Source of the DNA: Mycobacterium sp. 3519A
Lineage (GTDB): Bacteria; Actinomycetota; Actinomycetes; Mycobacteriales; Mycobacteriaceae
Assembly (NCBI RefSeq): GCF_900240945.1
Contig: NZ_OESG01000013.1
Location: 1,178,001 to 1,242,000, forward strand
Direction: 5' to 3'
DNA length: 64,000 bases
Shown here: piece by piece, positions 58,028-64,000 of the stretch
Position numbering within the stretch: the stretch's first letter is position 1
Layout of the letters: each line of letters starts with the position of its first letter
Made by a program: the position numbers and the translations under genes
Notes under the pieces: generated by a model
Seen by the model: only the letters and a program-made list of their open reading frames with translations
What the model was told of the DNA's origin: nothing
The model's database searches: none

Positions 58028-59262
58028 TTGCGCCCGAACCCGAAGAGCCGCTGGGCCACCCGACGGATCTGGATCTCCTCGGCGCCTTCGGTGATGCGGT
58101 AGCGCCGGTGGTGCCGGTAGATGTGTTCGAACGGTTCGTGTCTGCTGTAGCCGACGCCCCCGAACACCTGCATGGCCCGGTCGGCGGCCTCACAGACCAG
58201 CCGGTTGGCCCGGTAGTTGGCCATCGACACCTTGTCGGAGACCTCCATGTGGTGATTGGCGTCGAGTTGGGTTGCCGCGTAATACACCAACAGCCGCACC
58301 ATCTGGGCTTCGGTCTGCAGTTCGACGAGCGGCCATTGCACGGCCTGGTTGACCGAGAGCGGCTTGCCGAACACCGATCGGTCGTTGGCGTAGCCGACGG
58401 CGCGGTCGATGCAGTACTGCGCGGCGCCGAGGCTGCTGGCGGCCTGCCGGATCCGGTTCTCGTGCAGGAAGGTCTGGCCGACCTCCAGGCCGCGGTCGAC
58501 TTCGCCGAGTACCGCGTCGCCTGCCACGCGGACGTCGGTCAGTTCCACTTCGCCGTGGTCGGTCGGCATGTTGAACGTCCACCAGTAGTACGGCACCGTG
58601 AAGCCGGGGCTGTCGGTGGGCACGAGGAACGCGGTGATGCCACGGGCCTGACCTGGCTCACCGGAGGTGCGCGCGAACACCAGATCGTGCGTCGCCCGGT
58701 GGACACCGGTGTTGAACCGCTTGGCGCCGTTGATCACCCACTCGTCGCCGTCGAGGACGGCGTGGGTTTCCAGCCAGGTCGCGTCCGATCCGTGGTTCGG
58801 TTCGGTCAGCCCGAACGCCATCGACCGCTCACCGGTGATCAGCGCCTCGGTCCATTCCGCCTTCTGCGCCTCGGTACCGAACCGGTCCATCATGATCACC
58901 TGCGGGAAGTTCCCGACGATCGAGGACTCGTCCTGCAGGTCGTTGTGCAGTCCGAGGCCCTTGTGCGCCAGGTGTTCCCGGATCACCGCCATGTCGATGT
59001 TGGTGCCGTCGCGGCCGCCGAACCGCGACGGCAGCCCGTAGCGCAACCAACCCGCCTTGTCTGCCCGCTTGCGCATCTCGCCGAGCAGGTCCTCCCATTC
59101 CCGTCGCGGGATGCCGCCGTTGTCCCAGTCGGTGCGGGCATGCTCGCGGCGCTGGTCGAAGTACTGGATGTGCTCACGCTCCAGCGGTTTGATCTCGGCC
59201 TCGATGAACGCGTCCATCTCGGCAAGCAACCCCGGAAGGTGCTCTGGTAGGGCGAAATCCAC
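58024..59262 (-). CDS. Acyl-CoA dehydrogenase family protein, LvaC-like
   Basis: A 412-residue FAD acyl-CoA dehydrogenase. FAD-binding AFGLTEPNHGSDATWLET and the C-terminal YRITEGAEEIQIRRVAQ with the likely catalytic Glu392 are present. In LvaC and ACAD11-type proteins this fold eliminates phosphate from 4-phosphoacyl-CoA to form an enoyl-CoA instead of simple dehydrogenation. Whether it does so here depends on its kinase partner. The GTG start has GAGGAG upstream. Confidence 0.85.
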   Translation of the reverse strand: MDFALPEHLPGLLAEMDAFIEAEIKPLEREHIQYFDQRREHARTDWDNGGIPRREWEDLLGEMRKRADKAGWLRYGLPSRFGGRDGTNIDMAVIREHLAHKGLGLHNDLQDESSIVGNFPQVIMMDRFGTEAQKAEWTEALITGERSMAFGLTEPNHGSDATWLETHAVLDGDEWVINGAKRFNTGVHRATHDLVFARTSGEPGQARGITAFLVPTDSPGFTVPYYWWTFNMPTDHGEVELTDVRVAGDAVLGEVDRGLEVGQTFLHENRIRQAASSLGAAQYCIDRAVGYANDRSVFGKPLSVNQAVQWPLVELQTEAQMVRLLVYYAATQLDANHHMEVSDKVSMANYRANRLVCEAADRAMQVFGGVGYSRHEPFEHIYRHHRRYRITEGAEEIQIRRVAQRLFGFGRK

Positions 59263-59280
59263 GGTGATTCTCCTCTGTTG

Positions 59281-59892
59281 TCAGAACCCGTACAACGTCT
59301 TCTTCCAAATCCTCGCCAGTGTGGCGACGGCGTCCTCGTCGGTGATCTCCAACCCAAGGCCAGGGGTGCCGACGAAGACGGTGGTGAAGTTCTCGAACAG
59401 CAGCGCGATCGCGGCGGCGGTGTGTTCGGGGACGAGTTCGGCCCCGTAGCCCTGCTCCTGAGCGCGCCGCACCGACGCGGCCACGATGTCGATCCCGAAG
59501 CGGCGAAATTCATTCTGCACAGCGGCGAATCGCGGCTGAGTGGCGGCAAGTTGAGCGACGGCGATCATTACGCCGATGTTCTGCTTGAAGATGGTCCAGT
59601 AGCCGGTCACGACGGAGGTGAAGAACGCGTCGTCGTCGGGGGAGTCGGGCAGATCGAGATCCACCCCCAGTGGCGCGACGGTGTCGTGCAGGAACGACTC
59701 GGCCAGCGCGGCGAGCAGATCCTCCTTGTCGCCGAAGTAGCGGTAGAACACGGCGGGCGACTTGCCCGCCGCCGACGTGATGTCGGCCAGCGTTGTGCCG
59801 TGAAACCCACGCTCGGCAAACAGCTTCCGCGCCGCCTGCTCGATGGCGTCCCGGGTTTGGCGACCCTTGGCGCTCAGGGCTTCGACGGGCAC
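59281..59892 (-). CDS. TetR-family regulator inside the catabolic operon
   Basis: A 203-residue TetR protein with the HTH around residues 15-60 (AERGFHGTTLADITSAAG, KSPAVFYRYFGDKEDLLAAL) and a helical ligand domain (GYWTIFKQNIGVMIAVAQLA). The GTG start is one base after the lyase stop (TAG-C-GTG). Being embedded in the operon, it probably senses a CoA-ester intermediate and controls the whole unit. Confidence 0.86.
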   Translation of the reverse strand: MPVEALSAKGRQTRDAIEQAARKLFAERGFHGTTLADITSAAGKSPAVFYRYFGDKEDLLAALAESFLHDTVAPLGVDLDLPDSPDDDAFFTSVVTGYWTIFKQNIGVMIAVAQLAATQPRFAAVQNEFRRFGIDIVAASVRRAQEQGYGAELVPEHTAAAIALLFENFTTVFVGTPGLGLEITDEDAVATLARIWKKTLYGF

Positions 59893-59893
59893 G

Positions 59894-60802
59894 CTAGCCG
59901 CCGAGGATGCGGTCGCCCGCGCGCAGCAGCGAACTCGGCAGGTCGTGGCCGACCACGCGTTGTGCCACCTCGGCGGCGGCGATCGCGGCCTGCAGGTCGA
60001 CGTCGACGTGAATGCCGCTGTCCCGCAACAGGTACACCAGGTCTTCGGTGGCGATGTTGCCGCTGGCGCCGGGGGCGAACGGGCAACCGCCGAGGCCGCC
60101 GACCGAGGCGTCCAGTCGGGTGACGCCCGCGCTGACCGCCGCGTAGGCGCTGGCAAGTCCAGCGCCGCGGGTGTTGTGGAAGTGTGCGCCGAGCGGAATA
60201 TGGCCGATTCGCGGTCGGATTCGCTCGATCAGGTCGACGACCCGCCGCGGGGTGGTGGTGCCGATGGTGTCGGCGATCGCGAGCCTGTCGGCACCGGCGT
60301 CGCACGCCGCGCTGATCACGTCGACCACGCGCTCGGCCGGGGTGGGCCCGTCGAACGGGCAGTCCCACGCCGTGGCGATGATGACCTCGACCGACGCCCC
60401 GCTGTCGTGGGCGATCGCGAGGATCTCCGGAATCTGTGCGGTGGCTTCGGCCGTGGACCGGCCGACGTTGGCGCGGCTGTGGCCGTCGGCGGCCGACACC
60501 ACGTATTCGATCGAGCCCAGGCCCGCCGCGATCGCACGCTTGGCGCCGTTGGGGCTGGCGACCAGCGCCGAGAACTCGATGCCGGGAAACGACGGTAGTT
60601 CCGCTGCCAGTTCCGCGGCGTCGGCCAGCGCGGGCACCTTCGACGGTGACACGAACGCCGTCGCCTCCATCTCCCGAACTCCCGTGGCGGCGACCGCCGC
60701 GAGCAGTTCGAGCTTCGCGGACAACGGAATCGGCGCCTCGATCTGCAGGCCGTCGCGCATCGACACGTCGCGGATGTCGACGGCCTCAGGTAATCCCGTC
60801 AC
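59894..60802 (-). CDS. HMG-CoA lyase-like aldolase
   Basis: A 302-residue TIM-barrel lyase of the HMGL family, which cleaves 3-hydroxy-3-methylacyl-CoA to acetyl-CoA and a ketone or keto acid. Active-site parts are VSMRDGLQIE (Arg16, Asp17), AHFHNTRG (metal His207 and His209) and GGLGGCPFAPGASGN with the catalytic Cys240. All key residues are kept. The GTG start overlaps the CoA-transferase stop (GTGA). In leucine catabolism the substrate is HMG-CoA; in this operon it may be a pathway-specific 3-hydroxyacyl-CoA. Confidence 0.9.
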   Translation of the reverse strand: MTGLPEAVDIRDVSMRDGLQIEAPIPLSAKLELLAAVAATGVREMEATAFVSPSKVPALADAAELAAELPSFPGIEFSALVASPNGAKRAIAAGLGSIEYVVSAADGHSRANVGRSTAEATAQIPEILAIAHDSGASVEVIIATAWDCPFDGPTPAERVVDVISAACDAGADRLAIADTIGTTTPRRVVDLIERIRPRIGHIPLGAHFHNTRGAGLASAYAAVSAGVTRLDASVGGLGGCPFAPGASGNIATEDLVYLLRDSGIHVDVDLQAAIAAAEVAQRVVGHDLPSSLLRAGDRILGG

Positions 60803-62001
60803 AGCACACCCTTTCCTCGCAGCGTCTCCAGTTCCTCCGCGGTCTTGCCGAGCAGGCCCTGATAGATCTCGTCGTTGTGCTGTCCCGGGCTGGCCGGGCC
60901 AGCGTTGCGGATGGTTCCCGGGGTCTGCGACAGCACCGGCACGACGCCGGGGCCCTTGACGTTTCGCCCGATCCGGTCGTCCCAGTGGTCGGCGATCATG
61001 CCGCGGGCATTCAGCTGCGGATCGTTGACCACCTCGGCGACGGTGTTGATCGGGCCGCTGATCACACCGGCGTCGCTGAGCGTGGCGATGATGTCGGCCG
61101 GCTGGCGCTGCGCGGCCCACGCGCCGATGATCTTGTCCAGCTCGTCCTGATTGCGGCCCCTGGCAACGTGATTGGCGAACCGCTCGTCGGTCGCCAGCTC
61201 CGGTTGGTCCATCGCGGCGCACAGCCTGCGGAACACCGTGTCCTGGTTGGCGGCGATCACCACCCAACTGCCGTCGGCCGTCGGGTAGATGTTCGACGGT
61301 GCGATGCCCTCCAACCGGGTGCCCGACGGGCCGCGCACCACACCGCCGACGTCATAGTCGGGAATCGTGGATTCCTGTACCGCCAAACATGATTCGGTCA
61401 GCGCCGCGTCGACGATCTGACCTTCACCGGACACCGTGCGGCGATACAGCGCCGCCAGCGCACCCTGCGCGGCGAACATCCCGGCCAGGCTGTCGCCCAG
61501 TGACAGGGCCAACCGGGGGGGAGGGCCGCCGGGGAAACCGTTCATGTGCCTCAGCCCGCTCGCCGCCTCGGCGACGGACGCATAGCCGGCCTTGTGCGCC
61601 TCGGGTCCGGTCTGACCGTAGCCGGACACGCGGACCAGGATGATGCCCCGATTGCGTTCGCGCAGCACGTCGTAACCGAGGTTCCACTTCTCCAGCGTGC
61701 CGGGCCGGAAGTTCTCCACGATGATGTCGGAGCGTTCGACGAGGTCGAGGAACAGCGCGCGACCCGCCTCCTCGCGGAGGTTCAGCGTGACGGCTTTCTT
61801 GTTGCGGGCGTGCACGGTCCAGAAGAAGTGATGACCGTCCAGTTCGGCCTGACCCCAGGTGCGCAGCGGGTCGGGCGCCCCCGGCGGTTCGATCTTGATG
61901 ACTTCGGCACCCATGTCGCCGAGCAGCCGGCCCGCGAAGGGCCCGGAGATCAGCGTGCCGACCTCGATGACCCGAATGCCGTCCAGCGGGCCGACTGTCA
62001 T
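60799..62001 (-). CDS. Family III (CaiB/BaiF) CoA-transferase
   Basis: A 400-residue family III CoA-transferase. It begins GPLDGIRVIEVGTLISGPF, has the catalytic Asp170 in LSLGDSLAGM, and lacks the Frc-type GGGQPGW loop. It differs clearly from the two Frc homologues in this window. Donor and acceptor are unknown; related enzymes act on succinate, glutarate and citramalate-type acids. Placed before the lyase gene and overlapping its neighbours by 4 nt on both sides, it probably activates the organic acid that the lyase or dehydrogenase uses. Confidence 0.87.
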   Translation of the reverse strand: MTVGPLDGIRVIEVGTLISGPFAGRLLGDMGAEVIKIEPPGAPDPLRTWGQAELDGHHFFWTVHARNKKAVTLNLREEAGRALFLDLVERSDIIVENFRPGTLEKWNLGYDVLRERNRGIILVRVSGYGQTGPEAHKAGYASVAEAASGLRHMNGFPGGPPPRLALSLGDSLAGMFAAQGALAALYRRTVSGEGQIVDAALTESCLAVQESTIPDYDVGGVVRGPSGTRLEGIAPSNIYPTADGSWVVIAANQDTVFRRLCAAMDQPELATDERFANHVARGRNQDELDKIIGAWAAQRQPADIIATLSDAGVISGPINTVAEVVNDPQLNARGMIADHWDDRIGRNVKGPGVVPVLSQTPGTIRNAGPASPGQHNDEIYQGLLGKTAEELETLRGKGVL

Positions 62002-63182
62002 AGCGAGAATCCGTGCCGGTGCAGCCAGTCCGTGCAGATGCCGACCGCCTCGCGCAGCGTGTCGCGCTGGCCCGGGCCGGAGTAGTAGTGGTTGGCGCGG
62101 TGTATTTCGTGCATTTCCTTATCAGGATGCCCGATGGCGTCGAAGATGCGGCGGGTGTGGCTGGGTGTGCACGCGTTGTCGGCCAGGTTGCCGATCACCA
62201 GCGTGGGCACGTCGATGCCCGGGCCGGCCTTGACGGCGTCGCCGTTGGCGTCGTCGTAACTCCACTGCGACAGCCAGCTGCGCAGCGTGCAGAACCGGGC
62301 GAGGCCGAACGGTCCCATGTTGACCACCTGCGGGTCGCCCAGGTAGGTGCTGCGCGGTTCGCGCTCGTTCGGGTCGACGGTGGGATCCAGCCAGCGGGGG
62401 TCTGCCATCGTGCCGTGCACGACGAAGGCGAACTCGTCATCGGGGCGCCCAGCGGCCTTCAGCTCAGCGAGCTTGTCCTTGACCCACTTGGTGATTCGCC
62501 GGTTGCGCGCCACCTGAGCGGCCCGGTAGCGCTGCAGGAATTCCTCGGTATAGGGCGGCTGATTGGGGTTGTCCGGGTTGTACAGGTCGAGTTCCGGATC
62601 CCGCTTGGACGGGTCCGACTCGTCGAGGATGGACGCGTCCAGCCATTCGGTCAGTGTGCCGTGGCGGCTGATGTGCGCGGCCAGCATCATGATGCCGTCG
62701 GCGGGGATCAGGCCCAGTTTGGTCAGGTCGGGACCGTCGCCGGACGGGCTTGCGGTCACCGTCGGATAGGTGGCCTGCTGTTGGTAGAACGCCGACAGCG
62801 AACCGCCGCCACTCCAGCCGGCCAGCACCACCTTCTGATAGCCCAGCCGGTTCTTGGCGTCCTTGATGCATTCGCCGAGATCCTCGACGACCTTCTCCAT
62901 CAGCAGCGCGGAGTCCGTGCCCCGGAACCGGCTGTTGCAGTAGATGACGTGATGGCCCGCGCGGGCCAGCGCGTTGATCATCGGCAGGTACGCCCCGCCC
63001 CCGATGGGGTGCATGAACACCAGCACCGTGTCCGACGGCTTGATCTTCGGCTTGAGCAGATAGCTCTCGAGGACGATCAGCTCGGAGACGCCGCCGTAGA
63101 CATCCCGGACACCCGAAAGATTCTGGTACGCAATCAAATACGGGATACGGTCATATTCGTACTTCACGACCGTGGACGTCAT
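61998..63182 (-). CDS. Alpha/beta hydrolase (esterase-like)
   Basis: A 394-residue alpha/beta hydrolase. The nucleophile elbow is LAGWSGGGSLSAF with Ser124, the oxyanion region is VFMHPIGGGAYLP, the acid is probably in LVIGNLADNACTP, and the His is in HRANHYYSGPGQR. A large cap insert (about residues 150-300) suggests a bulky or specific substrate. It overlaps both neighbours by 4 nt, and may hydrolyse an ester or lactone that feeds the CoA-transferase. Confidence 0.83.
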   Translation of the reverse strand: MTSTVVKYEYDRIPYLIAYQNLSGVRDVYGGVSELIVLESYLLKPKIKPSDTVLVFMHPIGGGAYLPMINALARAGHHVIYCNSRFRGTDSALLMEKVVEDLGECIKDAKNRLGYQKVVLAGWSGGGSLSAFYQQQATYPTVTASPSGDGPDLTKLGLIPADGIMMLAAHISRHGTLTEWLDASILDESDPSKRDPELDLYNPDNPNQPPYTEEFLQRYRAAQVARNRRITKWVKDKLAELKAAGRPDDEFAFVVHGTMADPRWLDPTVDPNEREPRSTYLGDPQVVNMGPFGLARFCTLRSWLSQWSYDDANGDAVKAGPGIDVPTLVIGNLADNACTPSHTRRIFDAIGHPDKEMHEIHRANHYYSGPGQRDTLREAVGICTDWLHRHGFSL

Positions 63183-64000
63183 GAGTGCTGCCCAAGGTCG
63201 TTGGCGAGGATGTCGGCCGACGGCACCAGCCTGCGCCGGGTGTCCACCGCGATCACCGACCAGTCCACCGAGTCGTACTCGTCGAATTTGCGGCGTGCAC
63301 GCTCGCGAGCCTTCTCCGGCGCGCCGTGGTGAACCCCTTGCGGGGCATGGGAAATGAGTCCGGGCGGCATCGGTATTCCGTACAGCGAACCGCCGTGGAA
63401 GAACGCGATCTCGTCATAGTCGACGTTGCGGTGATACCAGGGTGTGCGCTCGGTTCCCGGCACGCCCTCGGCCGGTTTGGGCAGGAAGTTCATCACATAC
63501 ACGCCGGTCGCCTGCATGAACAGATGCACGGTGGGCGGTAGGTGCACGCTGTCGGACGTCACCACGTTGTAGTCGTCGATGTTGAACGTGAACGCGAAGT
63601 TGTCGCCGCGCCACCCTTCGACGTCGAGCGGATGATGTTGGTAGAACAGCGAAGTCGGCCCGCCGTCATGGATCAGCCGCACCTCGTACTGGTCGCGGCC
63701 GTCGTCGTCTATGGGCGCGGGCTCGGGGATGGTCGCCTGCGACGGGTCGAACGGGAAGTGTCGTCCCAGATAGCCCGGCGGCGGCACCCGGAACTCGTCG
63801 GTGGCCTGGATCATCAACAGCGTGGACTCTTCGTCGGGGACTTGCCGGAACGTGCACGCCTTGGGGATGTAGACCCAATCGCCTTGGCGATAGCGCAGCG
63901 GACCGAACTCGGTCTCCAGAAGACCGGAGCCGCGGTGGACGAAGCTGAGCAGATCGCCGTCGACGTAGCGGACGAAGAACGGCATCGCCTCGCTGCGCCG
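63179..64000 (-). CDS. Homogentisate 1,2-dioxygenase-like cupin protein, 5' end outside window
   Basis: At least 274 residues of a bicupin ring-cleaving dioxygenase-like protein; the frame is open through the window end, so the N-terminus is missing. Seen are FVHRGSGLLETEFGPLRYRQ in the first cupin, then YHRNVDYDE and HAPQGVHHGAPEKA, which supply likely Fe(II) ligands (His, Glu, His). True homogentisate dioxygenase has His-x5-Glu; here the Glu is one residue further, so exact function is not certain. No fumarylacetoacetate hydrolase or maleylacetoacetate isomerase is adjacent. Confidence 0.75.
   Translation of the reverse strand, partial: RRSEAMPFFVRYVDGDLLSFVHRGSGLLETEFGPLRYRQGDWVYIPKACTFRQVPDEESTLLMIQATDEFRVPPPGYLGRHFPFDPSQATIPEPAPIDDDGRDQYEVRLIHDGGPTSLFYQHHPLDVEGWRGDNFAFTFNIDDYNVVTSDSVHLPPTVHLFMQATGVYVMNFLPKPAEGVPGTERTPWYHRNVDYDEIAFFHGGSLYGIPMPPGLISHAPQGVHHGAPEKARERARRKFDEYDSVDWSVIAVDTRRRLVPSADILANDLGQHS

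Noticed and set aside
60799..62001. Third formyl-CoA:oxalate CoA-transferase
   Set aside because: It is family III but lacks the Frc glycine loop GGGQPGW and the THVQSGP start motif; a different acid is likely.

Overview
The window is about two-thirds G+C and densely coded. Many starts are GTG or TTG, and genes within an operon usually overlap by 4 nt (ATGA, GTGA) or 1 nt (TGATG). A complete nuoA-N locus with an orphan response regulator upstream, EthA-like monooxygenases, a predicted F420-dependent oxidoreductase and a maleylpyruvate-isomerase-like (mycothiol) protein all point to an actinobacterium of the Mycobacterium/Mycolicibacterium type. No rRNA, tRNA, CRISPR array, transposase or integrase was seen.

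Region 1 (1-12.3 kb) looks like a C1/C2-acid (oxalate/formate) island. It holds the 3' end of a formate dehydrogenase alpha subunit, fdsD, fdhD, three related OxlT-like MFS carriers, two formyl-CoA:oxalate CoA-transferase (Frc) homologues and two FadR-type GntR regulators. The frc and transporter pairs face each other like a mirror image (transporter-frc / frc-transporter) across a 670-nt non-coding region. A GCATAC-N-GTATGC-type palindrome recurs upstream of these genes. No oxalyl-CoA decarboxylase is present in the window.

Region 2 (12.3-18 kb) is a glyoxylate-to-glycerate module: an IclR regulator, glyoxylate carboligase, tartronate semialdehyde reductase, hydroxypyruvate isomerase and glycerate kinase. 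It carries three copies of an ATTCCG-N5-CGGAAT operator. Glyoxylate would go to tartronate semialdehyde, D-glycerate and 2-phosphoglycerate.

Region 3 (18-37.8 kb) is accessory metabolism. It has a quinone oxidoreductase, an alpha/beta hydrolase, a creatininase/APC permease/SDR/epimerase operon facing a PucR regulator, a flavin amine oxidase, an LLM oxidoreductase, two tandem EthA-like Baeyer-Villiger monooxygenases with an AraC regulator, an aminoglycoside-phosphotransferase-like protein with an unknown partner, TetR, a LmbE deacetylase, a GDP-mannose dehydratase and an enoyl-CoA hydratase.

Region 4 (37.8-53.9 kb) is the complete respiratory complex I operon, nuoA to nuoN, read on the minus strand. 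A receiver-only response regulator lies just upstream. NADH from formate oxidation could be re-oxidised here.

Region 5 (54-64 kb) holds YceI, SnoaL-like, methyltransferase and MarR genes. It ends with an eight-gene minus-strand operon: a homogentisate-dioxygenase-like protein (cut by the window end), an alpha/beta hydrolase, a family III CoA-transferase, an HMG-CoA-lyase-like enzyme, TetR, an acyl-CoA dehydrogenase, an APH-fold kinase and a small DUF6285-like protein. The last three resemble the LvaC/LvaA/LvaB set that converts 4-hydroxyacyl-CoA through a phosphorylated intermediate. Their combination with a lyase and a CoA-transferase is the best candidate here for an undescribed pathway.
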